A stretch of 39,640 nt of DNA, taken from NCBI GenBank assembly GCA_035639875.1, contig DASQXE010000070.1, positions 1 to 39,640 on the forward strand. The letters run 5' to 3'. The position numbers and the translations under genes were made by a program. Below are positions 17,602 to 25,048 of this stretch, one piece after another. The stretch comes from JAIBJP01 sp035639875 (lineage in GTDB: Bacteria; Actinomycetota; Thermoleophilia; Gaiellales; Gaiellaceae). Position 1 is the first letter of the stretch; the number at the start of each line of letters is the position of its first letter. Under the pieces are notes generated by a model, which was not told the origin of the DNA, made no database searches, and saw only the letters and a program-made list of their open reading frames with translations.

Positions 17602-18195
17602 ATGAGCAGCAATCCGCCCGAGACCGACGCTCGCCGCATCGCGGAGGAGGCGCGCGAGCGTGTGCGGTTCGAAGAGGAGGTTCTCGAGTTGTCGGATCAG
17701 GTCTATCGGGTCGCGCGGCGGCTCGTCCCGACGCGCGAGGAAGCCGAGGACCTTGTCCAGGAGACCTACGCCCGAGCCTTCCGGAGCTGGCGCTCGTACA
17801 CACCCGGCACCAATTTGCGCGCGTGGCTCTTCCGCATCCTCACGAACCTCAACATTGACCGTGGCCGCCGCGAGCAGCGGGCGCCGGCGAGCCAGCCCCT
17901 CGAAGAAGGGGATTACTTCCTCTACAACAGCCTCGAGGCTGAGACCGGCTCGGAGGACGAGGAGCGCATCGTCGAGCGGCTGTCGCAGGACGGCATCGTC
18001 GACGCGCTCTCGGCCGTGCCCCACGATTTCCGCGACGTGATCGTGCTCGTAGACATCGGCGACTTCACCTACCAGGACGCCGCCCAGATCCTCGACATCC
18101 CCATCGGGACCGTCATGTCGCGGCTGCACCGTGGCAGGCGTATCCTGAAGCGAGAGCTTGCTGAAGCGGCCGTGCAGGAGAGGGCGTCGTCGTGA
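17602..18195 (+). CDS. sigR: SigR/SigH-type ECF sigma factor (thiol-oxidative stress)
   Basis: This 197-residue ECF sigma factor belongs to the SigR/SigH group. Region 2 reads LSDQVYRVARRLVPTREEAEDLVQETYARAFRSWRSYTPGTNLRAWLFRILTN and region 4 contains VPHDFRDVIVLVDIGDFTYQDAAQILDIPIGTVMSRLHRGRRILK, both close to actinobacterial SigR in length and motif order. In that group it directs thioredoxin, thiol-biosynthesis and protease genes under disulfide stress. Its own upstream region carries the matching promoter. The TGA stop overlaps the GTG start of the anti-sigma gene, so the two are translationally coupled. The ATG at 17602 is the natural start. Confidence 0.93.
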   Translation: MSSNPPETDARRIAEEARERVRFEEEVLELSDQVYRVARRLVPTREEAEDLVQETYARAFRSWRSYTPGTNLRAWLFRILTNLNIDRGRREQRAPASQPLEEGDYFLYNSLEAETGSEDEERIVERLSQDGIVDALSAVPHDFRDVIVLVDIGDFTYQDAAQILDIPIGTVMSRLHRGRRILKRELAEAAVQERASS

Positions 18196-18425
18196 GCTTC
18201 GATCCATGCGCGAAGTGTGAGGAGGTGCTCCAGCCGTTCCTGGACCGCGAGCTCTCCGAGGAAGAGCACGCGGAGGCGGAGGCACACCTCGACCAGTGTT
18301 CTTATTGCCGGAAGCGGTACAGATTCGAAGAGAAGCTGCGCATGTACGTGCGCCAGGCATGGACGGAGGAGATGCCGCCGGAGCTGAAGGCCAAGCTCGC
18401 GGCTCTACGCACGCCGCTCATCTAG
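18192..18425 (+). CDS. rsrA: RsrA-like zinc-binding anti-sigma factor
   Basis: This is a 77-residue ZAS-type anti-sigma factor. It has the CAKCEEVLQPFLDREL opening, which supplies N-terminal cysteines (C6, C9), and the HxxxCxxC zinc motif HLDQCSYC, followed by a C-terminal helix (YRFEEKLRMYVRQ). In RsrA, oxidation of zinc-site cysteines to a disulfide releases SigR. RsrA's CC pair near residue 61 is absent here, so the exact switch chemistry may differ. The GTG start overlaps the sigma stop (GTGA), typical of pairs made in fixed ratio. The last 8 bases overlap the convergent HTH-LytR_C gene. Confidence 0.9.
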   Translation: MSFDPCAKCEEVLQPFLDRELSEEEHAEAEAHLDQCSYCRKRYRFEEKLRMYVRQAWTEEMPPELKAKLAALRTPLI

Positions 18426-19089
18426 CTAACTTTGCCGAGCGACCGACGATGACGACGAGGCGGCGCGGATTGTCTCCGCCCGGGAGCGCGGCGGTGCCGA
18501 CGCCGAGCTCGCTGGCCAGCCGCTTGGCGATCGCCTCGCCGCCCGGCGGATAGTAGACCAGCGTTCGTTGGTAGTTCTTCTGGCGGGCGTCTCCCACTTG
18601 GCCGATCCGGTACGCGAGACCCGCGATCTGGTTCGCCATCCCGGCGCCACCGTTTCCCACGTTCGTTCCGTTGAAGACGTCCACTTGGATGTCCCACCGG
18701 TCCGGCAAGCGAGGCGCGCTCGGAACGGCGGCCTTGGCCTCGGGGACCGTCGGCGGGGACGGGAAGAGCCCCGGCTTGGCCACGAACCAGAGGAGCGCTC
18801 CGAAGGCGCAGACGAATCCCACCGTCGCGATGCCGCGTCGGAAAGACCACGGGTTGAGACGCGAGGGAACCGGCAGGCCGGCGAGACGGCGCGCCTCGCG
18901 CTCGGAGATTCCGAGCGCGGCCGCGTAGACGAGAGCCGCCGAGAGCGCGTTGGCGTTCGAGCCGAAGCGGTAAATGCAGTTGTCCTCGAGCGACTTGACC
19001 GCGTCGACGTCCATCTTGGCGCGTGCGGCGGCCTGCTCGAGCGTCAAGCGGCGACTCAGGCGTGCGGCTCCGAAAGGCGAGATCGCCAT
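18418..19089 (-). CDS. HTH-TM-LytR_C domain protein (RodZ-like N-terminus)
   Basis: The 223 residues contain three parts. Residues 10-65 form a RodZ/XRE-like helix-turn-helix (SRRLTLEQAAARAKMDVDAVKSLEDN). A single transmembrane helix at about 85-104 follows (IATVGFVCAFGALLWFVA). The extracellular part (115-223) resembles the LytR_C domain, with IQVDVFNGTNVGNGGAGMANQIAGLAYRIG and VYYPPGGEAIAKRLASELGVGT. Such proteins are thought to link the cell wall to the cytoplasm. The ATG at 19089 has only a weak ribosome-binding site. The gene is the last of a minus-strand run; its 3' end overlaps the anti-sigma gene by 8 bases. Confidence 0.82.
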   Translation of the reverse strand: MAISPFGAARLSRRLTLEQAAARAKMDVDAVKSLEDNCIYRFGSNANALSAALVYAAALGISEREARRLAGLPVPSRLNPWSFRRGIATVGFVCAFGALLWFVAKPGLFPSPPTVPEAKAAVPSAPRLPDRWDIQVDVFNGTNVGNGGAGMANQIAGLAYRIGQVGDARQKNYQRTLVYYPPGGEAIAKRLASELGVGTAALPGGDNPRRLVVIVGRSAKLAR

Positions 19090-19178
19090 GGGCGGGTCAG
19101 AGTTCGGCGAGCGGCGCTTCCAACCTCCTGTACATCGGCAGGGAGCCGCTACGGTTGAGCGCTGGTGGTCGAGGCCAC

Positions 19179-19655
19179 CTAACAGCTATGGTCGTTCGCG
19201 CCGTAGGCCGACAGCGTGTAGACGCGCTCGTCCTCCTGGGAGACCAGCATTCCCGCCGTGAGCAGAGCGAGACAGCGCTCGTCACGTGAGAACGTGACGC
19301 GAAAGGCCCGCTCGCCGCTCGGGCCCGCCAGCGAGCGCTCGACGTTCGGCGTCCACCGGCCGCGGAGCCGCGTGACGTAGAAGTCGACGACGTCGATCTG
19401 CTTCGCGCCCACCGGAGGGCGGTACGCCGCCGTCGTCACGACGCCGCGGGGCACCGGCAGGCCGTTTTCGGGGAATGCGGCGGTGCTGCCGCTGCCCACT
19501 CGTTCGGCACCGGGATAAGCGCCGGCCGCGGCGAGCGCGCGGCGGTTCTCCTCGATTCCCGACGAATTTCGGCCCGTGACGACGGCGTAGACGATTCCGG
19601 CGCCAAGGGATACGAGCACGATTCCGAGTGCAATGAGCCCGGGTCTTCGCCTCAC
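19179..19655 (-). CDS. Single-pass membrane protein of unknown function
   Basis: This is a 158-residue protein with a short basic start (VRRRPG), one transmembrane helix (residues 7-27) and an external domain with no family I can name. Visible features are a proline-rich segment (PENGLPVPRGVV), an FYVTRLRGRW strand, and two cysteines, one at the very C-terminus (DHSC). The GTG start at 19655 overlaps the stop of the nucleotidyltransferase gene (GTGA). An open frame upstream of this GTG lies inside the nucleotidyltransferase gene and is not used. It is the third gene of an operon with an amidohydrolase and a MocA-like protein, but no functional link is evident. Confidence 0.75.
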   Translation of the reverse strand: MRRRPGLIALGIVLVSLGAGIVYAVVTGRNSSGIEENRRALAAAGAYPGAERVGSGSTAAFPENGLPVPRGVVTTAAYRPPVGAKQIDVVDFYVTRLRGRWTPNVERSLAGPSGERAFRVTFSRDERCLALLTAGMLVSQEDERVYTLSAYGANDHSC

Positions 19656-20149
19656 AGGTCCTCTCGCGTGTCGACGTCGCCGGGGGCACCGAGGTCGTCG
19701 CACGGCACGAGGACCGCAGGGAGCGCGCGCATTCCCTCGTCCGGGACGGAGCTCCACGCTGCCCGCCCGAGCACGAGTGGATGCCCGCGAGCGCCTGCAT
19801 AGCTCGCCGTGACGACGCTTGCGGCGCCGGCGCGCCACGCCTCGAGGACTCGGCCTACGGCCTCGGGTGCGAGGTTCGGGCCGTCGGCGAGGCAGACGAC
19901 CGCAGCCTCGACGTCCGGTCCGAGCTCGGCGAGCCCGGCCCGCAGGGAGGCGCCCGGGCCCAGCTCCCACTCCGGCGCCTCTACAACCCGGGCGCCCTCG
20001 GCTTGGAGCGGGTGCGCGCCGCCCACTACGACGATCTCGTCGACCGGGCTGGCGGCGAGGCGTGCGAGCACCCGTGGGAGCAGAAGCTCCTGCTTCGGAG
20101 CGCCGAAGCGCGTTGCCGCGCCCGCAGCGAGCACCACGGCTGCGATCAC
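19652..20149 (-). CDS. MobA/MocA-like nucleotidyltransferase, short form
   Basis: This is a 165-residue NTP_transf_3 protein. The nucleotide-binding signature LAAGAATRFGAPKQ lies at residues 7-20, and the metal-binding CLADGPNL motif at about 86-93, with an ARGHPLVLGR segment later, as in molybdenum cofactor cytidylyl/guanylyltransferases. It is shorter than the roughly 190-200 residues usual for the family: the region after APKQ goes straight to LLLPRVLARL and lacks the common loop. The GTG start overlaps the amidohydrolase stop. Its substrate may be molybdopterin or an unrelated sugar or phosphate. No molybdoenzyme is present in the window. Confidence 0.82.
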   Translation of the reverse strand: MIAAVVLAAGAATRFGAPKQELLLPRVLARLAASPVDEIVVVGGAHPLQAEGARVVEAPEWELGPGASLRAGLAELGPDVEAAVVCLADGPNLAPEAVGRVLEAWRAGAASVVTASYAGARGHPLVLGRAAWSSVPDEGMRALPAVLVPCDDLGAPGDVDTREDL

Positions 20150-21297
20150 TCGGACGTCGTGACGGCGAGGATGTCGGCCAGGTGGATGAGCCGGAACGTC
20201 ATGCGGCTGAGATCGCGCCGTTCCGTCTCGGTTTCCGTCTCCGGCAGCGTGCGCCAGAGCTCGCGCGCGCAGGAGAGAAGCTCTGCGATCTGCTCACGCG
20301 TTTCCTCGAAGCCGTCGCGTTCGCGACACGCGTTGAGCGCGAGCCCGAGCACGCCGATCGTGTCGGTTTGCCTCGTCCACAAGAGCGGTGTCGCCATGGC
20401 GAGGTAGTGGTGGATGCGGGCGAACGTGATCGGCTGGGCGAGCACGCGGCGGCCGTTCGGATCGGAAAGTGGCAGCGGTTCCTCCCGGTCGGCGATACGC
20501 GCCGCGGAGCGCCCGAGCATGTCGCACAGTTGATCGTCGGTCAGGCCCGCGAGCCGAGCGGTTCGCAGCGCGAGGAAGAGTGAGCTCGGCTGCTGGCCGT
20601 AGGGGAAGTCGGAGGCATAGAGAACCTGCTGCGGAGAGACGCGCTGGAACATGTCCAGGAGGTCGATCGAGCTCCAGACGGAGGTGTCGAAGAAGACACC
20701 GGCGCGGCCGCCGAATGCCTCCGAGAGCGCCGCGAGATCGGCGATGCCGGCATGCGCGATGACGAGCTGCGCCTCCGGATAGGCCTCTACCAGGCGACTC
20801 AGGTGATCGGCGATCGGAGGCAGCCCGCGGCCGCCGTGGATGAGGATCGGCACACGCCGTTCGGCCGCGAGCGCAAAGACCGGAGCCAGCCGCTCGTCGT
20901 TGAGCAGAAAGCCCTGCGCCCGCGGATGAAGCTTGATGCCGCGCGCCCCGAGGTCGAGACACCTGGTCGCCTCCTCGATCGGCTCCTGCGCGAGGTCAAG
21001 GCGGACGAACGGGACGAGGAGCCCGCCCGAGCGCTCCGCAGCCTCCAGCGTCCGGTCATTCGCTGCCCGAAAGGCCGGCTCTCGGTCCGGCTCGTCCAGA
21101 CAAAACGTGAAGGCGCGCTTGACCCCGTAGCGGCGGAGCAGGGCGACCAGGTCCTCGTACGGTGCGACGAACCCGTCGATGTCGCGGCCCACGTGAACGT
21201 GCGCGTCGAAGAGCTCCGCCCCGGGCGGAATGAGAGTCGAAAGCGCTTCGTCGTAGGCGGCGACGAGGCGGCGCGCTCGCTCGACGGCCTCTTCCAC
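20146..21297 (-). CDS. Amidohydrolase-2 family protein with C-terminal extension
   Basis: The 383 residues form an amidohydrolase_2 barrel with metal motif FDAHVHVG (about residues 30-37), lysine in GIKLHPRAQGF, histidines in PILIHGGRGLPP and VIAHAG, and aspartate in LYASDFPYGQQP. The barrel ends near residue 270. About 110 further residues form a mostly helical C-terminal domain I cannot name. The start is a GTG at 21297 without a good ribosome-binding site. It heads a three-gene operon with 4-base overlaps and is divergent from the M24 peptidase. It is clearly different from the enzyme at 260-1330. Confidence 0.85.
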   Translation of the reverse strand: MEEAVERARRLVAAYDEALSTLIPPGAELFDAHVHVGRDIDGFVAPYEDLVALLRRYGVKRAFTFCLDEPDREPAFRAANDRTLEAAERSGGLLVPFVRLDLAQEPIEEATRCLDLGARGIKLHPRAQGFLLNDERLAPVFALAAERRVPILIHGGRGLPPIADHLSRLVEAYPEAQLVIAHAGIADLAALSEAFGGRAGVFFDTSVWSSIDLLDMFQRVSPQQVLYASDFPYGQQPSSLFLALRTARLAGLTDDQLCDMLGRSAARIADREEPLPLSDPNGRRVLAQPITFARIHHYLAMATPLLWTRQTDTIGVLGLALNACRERDGFEETREQIAELLSCARELWRTLPETETETERRDLSRMTFRLIHLADILAVTTSE

Positions 21298-21329
21298 GAA
21301 GGATGAATCTAGCTGGGTAGGATGGGATC

Positions 21330-22433
21330 GTGGGGGATCTGCTCATCTACGCGGACACGGTCCGCTCGCCCGAGCTGCGCCACGAGGTGCCGGTCGCCGT
21401 TCCGGATCCATTCCTTTACGTGGAGCGCAACGGGTCGCGCTTCGCCTTCGTCGGCTCGCTCGAGATCCCGCGCATGCAAGGTCTGGACGGGTTGCAGCCC
21501 GTTCCGCTCGAGGAGCTCGGCATGGACGATCTCATCGCCCAGGGTCTCAGCTCGGACGAGCTCGACCGCGAAATCGTCCTGCGGGCATGTCGGCGCGTGG
21601 GCGTGGAGGAGGCGAGGGCGCCGCGCTGGTTCCCGCTCGACATCGCCGATCACCTCCGCTCGAACGGTGTCGACATCCGGGTCGACGCTGAGCTCTTCGA
21701 CGGACGGCGCCGCGTCAAGATCGAGACCGAGCTGGCCGGCATTCGCCGGGCGCAGCAGGCGGCCGAGGCTGCGATGGACGCGATCCGTGCGCGCTTGCGC
21801 GCCGGCGCCGTGACCTCCGAGGAGTTGCGGAACGAGGCAATGCGCGTGTTCAGCGACGCAGGCGTGCTCGTTCCGGACATCGTGATCATTTCGCACGGCG
21901 CCCAGACCGCCGTCGGCCACGAGCCCGGTCACGGTGAGATCCGGCCGGGCGAGCCGGTCGTTGTCGATCTCTATCCGCAGGATCCCGAGTCGGGTTGCTA
22001 CACCGACATGACACGGACGTTCTGCGTTGGCGATCCACCCGAGGAGCTCGTCCGCTTCCATGGCCTCGTCCGGGAGGCCCTCGACCTGGCCTACGAGACG
22101 ATCCGTCCCGGACTCAGCGGCCAGGAGGCCCACCGCATCATCTGCGAGTTCTTCCAGCAGCATGGCTTCCCGACCCAGCTCACGAAGGCGCCGGGCGAGA
22201 TCCTCGACGAGGGGTTCTTCCACTCCCTTGGGCACGGCGTCGGGCTCGAGGTGCACGAGCAGCCGGGCCTCGGCCGGACCGGGATCGAGATCGTCGCGGG
22301 CGACGTCGTCGCCGTCGAGCCGGGTCTCTACCGCCAGGGCTTCGGCGGGTGCCGCCTCGAGGACACCGTCCTCGTCACCGAGGACGGTGTCGAGCAGCTC
22401 GGCAGCGGCTACTCGTACGACCTGACTCCTTAG
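21330..22433 (+). CDS. M24 family aminopeptidase (Xaa-Pro peptidase-like)
   Basis: This 367-residue protein has an N-terminal creatinase-like domain (1-145) and a C-terminal pita-bread metallopeptidase domain. All five metal ligands are visible in order: D in VVVDLYPQ, D in CYTDMTRTF, H in HSLGHGVGLEVHE, E in VAVEPGLY and E in CRLEDTV. It probably removes N-terminal residues before proline in the cytosol. The GTG start is preceded by AGGATGG. It fits the peptide-use theme of the window. It ends at a small hairpin shared with the convergent M16 peptidase. Confidence 0.92.
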   Translation: MGDLLIYADTVRSPELRHEVPVAVPDPFLYVERNGSRFAFVGSLEIPRMQGLDGLQPVPLEELGMDDLIAQGLSSDELDREIVLRACRRVGVEEARAPRWFPLDIADHLRSNGVDIRVDAELFDGRRRVKIETELAGIRRAQQAAEAAMDAIRARLRAGAVTSEELRNEAMRVFSDAGVLVPDIVIISHGAQTAVGHEPGHGEIRPGEPVVVDLYPQDPESGCYTDMTRTFCVGDPPEELVRFHGLVREALDLAYETIRPGLSGQEAHRIICEFFQQHGFPTQLTKAPGEILDEGFFHSLGHGVGLEVHEQPGLGRTGIEIVAGDVVAVEPGLYRQGFGGCRLEDTVLVTEDGVEQLGSGYSYDLTP

Positions 22434-22440
22434 GTCATGT

Positions 22441-22457
22441 CCGGGGTCAGACCCCGG
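22441..22457. terminator. Hairpin between convergent M24 and M16 peptidase genes
   Basis: CCGGGGT (22441-22447) and ACCCCGG (22451-22457) form a perfect 7-bp stem with a CAG loop in the 25 bases between two stop codons. It is symmetrical, so it could serve both transcripts. There is no T-tract. Confidence 0.55.
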
Positions 22458-22458
22458 C

Positions 22459-23733
22459 CTAGGCCGAAAGGGTCAGCAGCTTCTGGAAGCGGTCCGGGTC
22501 GTCGAAGGGGCCGATGAGGGCGAAGTTGAGGCGGTCCTCGCGGATGATGTCCTGGCCGACGCGCTGCACGTCCTCGATCGTGACCGCGTCGAGGCCCGCC
22601 AGGACTTCCTCCGGCTCGCGCTGAACGCCCTCGAGCACCTCGTTCCGAAGCCCGAAAAGGATCATTCCCTTCGGATCCTCGAGCGAGAGGACGAGGCGGC
22701 CCTTGGCGAAGTTGCGCGCTTTCTCGAGCTCGTCGGCCTCGATCGCCTCCGATGCGATACGGCCGAACTCGCCGACGACGGTGCGGACCGCATCGTCGAT
22801 CCGCTGGATGTCGACGCCCCCTTGCGAGTAGAGCGTTCCCGTGTCCGTGTAGCCCTGCTGATGGCCGTAGATGTAGTAGGCGAGCCCCCGGCGCTCGCGC
22901 ACCTCGGTAAAGAGCCGAGACGACATCCCGCCGCCCAGGACGGTCGCCAGAAGCTGCAGCGCGTAGCGGTCACGATGGACGAGCGGGTAGCTGTGCACTC
23001 CGACGCGGATATGAGCCTGGTCGGACTGCTTGGTGTGGAGCTTCACGCGCGGCGCGTGCTGGCTCCACTCCGCCGGCGGCGGGCTTCCGGTCGCACCGTC
23101 CTGCACGTCGCCGAGCAGCTCCTCGAGCCGCTCCAGGAGTCCGTCCCCGAGGTTCCCGGCCACTCCCGCGACCATTCGCGGCGCCCTGTACCAACGGTCG
23201 AGATAGTCGAGGAAGGTGGTGCGCTCCGCCGCCCGCACCGTCTCCTTGCGGCCGATGATGTCCCAGCCGAGCGGCGTGTCGCCATAGAGGAGCTCGTCGT
23301 AGACTCCGTCGACGTAGTCGCGCGGCGTGTCGTAGTACATGTTCATCTCCTCGACGATCACGCCCTTCTCGCGCTCGATCTCGTCGGAATCGAACTTGGA
23401 ATGGCGGAGCATGTCGACGAGGACGTCCAGCGCGACGTCCCTGTGCTCGGCGGCGCACTTGACGTAGTAGCCGGTGTACTCCTTGCTCGTGAAGGCGTTG
23501 AACTCGCCTCCGATGGAGTCGATCTCGCCCGCGATCTGGCGCGCGGTCGGTCGCTTCTCCGTCCCCTTGAAGAACATGTGCTCGGCGAAGTGCGCGATTC
23601 CGTTCGTCTCGCGGGTCTCGTAGCGGGAGCCGGCCGCGAGCATCACGAAGCACGCCACCGACTTCGCCTGGGGCATCGGCGCCGTGATGACACGGAGGCC
23701 GTTCGCGAGCGTCCTCTTCTCAAACGTGCTCAT
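22459..23733 (-). CDS. M16 family zinc peptidase (processing-peptidase-like)
   Basis: This 424-residue protein has the inverted zinc motif HFAEH with the distant glutamate of EEMNMYYD, a normal M16B first half, and a catalytically inactive second half with the RERRGLAYYIYG substrate-binding motif. Single-chain bacterial homologues act as homodimers on peptides in the cytosol. The ATG at 23733 begins the conserved FEKRTLANGLRV strand and has AAGGAG 11 bases upstream; an upstream extension of the frame is not needed. The start overlaps the thioesterase stop as ATGA. Confidence 0.93.
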   Translation of the reverse strand: MSTFEKRTLANGLRVITAPMPQAKSVACFVMLAAGSRYETRETNGIAHFAEHMFFKGTEKRPTARQIAGEIDSIGGEFNAFTSKEYTGYYVKCAAEHRDVALDVLVDMLRHSKFDSDEIEREKGVIVEEMNMYYDTPRDYVDGVYDELLYGDTPLGWDIIGRKETVRAAERTTFLDYLDRWYRAPRMVAGVAGNLGDGLLERLEELLGDVQDGATGSPPPAEWSQHAPRVKLHTKQSDQAHIRVGVHSYPLVHRDRYALQLLATVLGGGMSSRLFTEVRERRGLAYYIYGHQQGYTDTGTLYSQGGVDIQRIDDAVRTVVGEFGRIASEAIEADELEKARNFAKGRLVLSLEDPKGMILFGLRNEVLEGVQREPEEVLAGLDAVTIEDVQRVGQDIIREDRLNFALIGPFDDPDRFQKLLTLSA

Positions 23734-24152
23734 GCGACAGCAAACTCCTTCGCTTCGAACGACTCGATCCGCTCGCGCCACTCGGGCGGCACCGGAATCG
23801 TCTTGTCGGCGCGGTAATCAATTGCCACGAGCGTCGTCGCGGCGGATGCGACGAGGCGTCCGTCCGGGCCACGGATCTCGTGGTCGAGATCGAAGCTCTT
23901 CGTTCCGATCCGCGAGGTGCAGGTGCCAACCTCGAGCACTTCGCCCAGCGTCGCCCGGGAGCGAAAGTCGATGTTCACCTTGGCGACGATCACGAGCAGG
24001 TTTTCGAGGGAGTCGATGCCTAGCACCTCGCGCATGTAGGCGATCCGCGCCGTCTCGATGTACGTGAGGTAGACCGCGTTGTTTACGTGCCCGAACACGT
24101 CGAGATCGCGGAACGTGACTTCCTGCGGGCGCACGAAGCGGAACCCCTCCAT
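23730..24152 (-). CDS. Hotdog-fold acyl-CoA thioesterase (YbgC/4HBT type)
   Basis: This 140-residue single hotdog domain has the motif FRDLDVFGHVNNAVYLTYIE, in which D18 is the expected catalytic aspartate, followed by the long helix and IGTKSFDLDHEI strand. It should cleave a small or aromatic acyl-CoA thioester in the cytosol. The ATG at 24152 is used because it precedes the first strand; the upstream frame is arginine-rich and runs antisense to the SIS gene. It is co-transcribed with the M16 peptidase through an ATGA overlap. Confidence 0.9.
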   Translation of the reverse strand: MEGFRFVRPQEVTFRDLDVFGHVNNAVYLTYIETARIAYMREVLGIDSLENLLVIVAKVNIDFRSRATLGEVLEVGTCTSRIGTKSFDLDHEIRGPDGRLVASAATTLVAIDYRADKTIPVPPEWRERIESFEAKEFAVA

Positions 24153-24160
24153 TCGCGGGG

Positions 24161-25048
24161 ATGTTACCGTCGCGCTCCTCCATGGCCGGCGAGCGGACGC
24201 GCAAAGCGATTCACGATCAGCCCGAATGGCTGCGCGGCGTGCCCGACCGCGTCGGCGACCGGCGGCTGCCCGCGGGCCGCGTCGTCTTGACGGGTTGCGG
24301 CACCTCGTTCCATGCCGCGCAGACGGGCGGCGAGGCACTGCAGGCGCTCGAAGCGGTCTTGTCTCCGCCGCGGGCCGACCTGCTCGTCTGCATCAGCCAT
24401 GAGGGCGAGACGCGTCTGGTGATCGAGGCGGCGAAGGCCTTCGGCGGGCCGTTCTGGCTCGTAACCGGCAAGAGCGAAAGCGCGCTCGCCGAACTCGCCG
24501 ACGAGGTGATTGTCGTCACGCCGGAGGTCGAAGAGTCCTATTGCCACACGGCCTCGTACACGTGCGCGGTGGCGGCGCTGGACGCGCTCAAAGGCGAGGA
24601 CGTGAGATGGCTGCGGCCCGCGGTCGATCAGGCCCTCTCCGATCCACTCGAAGCCGGCGACTGGGAGCGCGTCGTCGTTGTGGGGGCGGGGCGCGACTGG
24701 CCGACGGCGCAGGAGGCGGTTCTGAAGCTCCGCGAAGGCGCGTACATCCCCGCCGAGGCTCACCACACCGAGCAGATCCTGCACGGGCATTTGGCGGCCA
24801 TCGACGAGACGGTCCGTGTTTTCGTTCTCGAAGGCGAAGGTCGCGCCGCCGAGCGCGCCGCGGATGTCGTGAGGGCGCTCGGTGAGATAGGGGCCGAGAC
24901 GACCCTGGTCCCGACCGCTCATCCCGTCGTCGACATCGTCCCGTTCCAGCTGCTGACGCTCGACCTCGCTGAACGGCGCGGCGTGAACCCGGACAAGATC
25001 CGCTGGGACGATCCCCGCTGGGACGCGGCGCGTCGCTCGTACGCCTAG
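24161..25048 (+). CDS. SIS-domain sugar isomerase-like protein (GlmS C-terminal type)
   Basis: The 295 residues carry two SIS domains, as in the isomerase half of glucosamine-6-phosphate synthase. Visible motifs are TGCGTSFHAAQT (first phosphosugar loop), CISHEGETRLVIEAA, and in the second domain VVVGAGRDWPTAQEAVLKLREGAYIPAEAHHTEQILHG. The N-terminal glutaminase domain is absent, so it may act as a deaminase/isomerase of sugar phosphates. Some GlmS loop residues are replaced (SHEGET for SQSGET). The start is ATG 24161 or ATG 24182; neither has a strong ribosome-binding site. It is divergent from the thioesterase, with 8 bases between starts. Confidence 0.85.
   Translation: MLPSRSSMAGERTRKAIHDQPEWLRGVPDRVGDRRLPAGRVVLTGCGTSFHAAQTGGEALQALEAVLSPPRADLLVCISHEGETRLVIEAAKAFGGPFWLVTGKSESALAELADEVIVVTPEVEESYCHTASYTCAVAALDALKGEDVRWLRPAVDQALSDPLEAGDWERVVVVGAGRDWPTAQEAVLKLREGAYIPAEAHHTEQILHGHLAAIDETVRVFVLEGEGRAAERAADVVRALGEIGAETTLVPTAHPVVDIVPFQLLTLDLAERRGVNPDKIRWDDPRWDAARRSYA

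Noticed and set aside
16294..18360. 688-residue open frame on the minus strand
   Set aside because: It is antisense to the GCS2, HMA, SigR and RsrA genes, each of which has clear motifs and tight spacing.
20469..20762. Arginine-rich frames on the plus strand opposite the amidohydrolase
   Set aside because: They have extreme arginine/alanine composition, no start context, and lie opposite a gene with intact metal-binding motifs.
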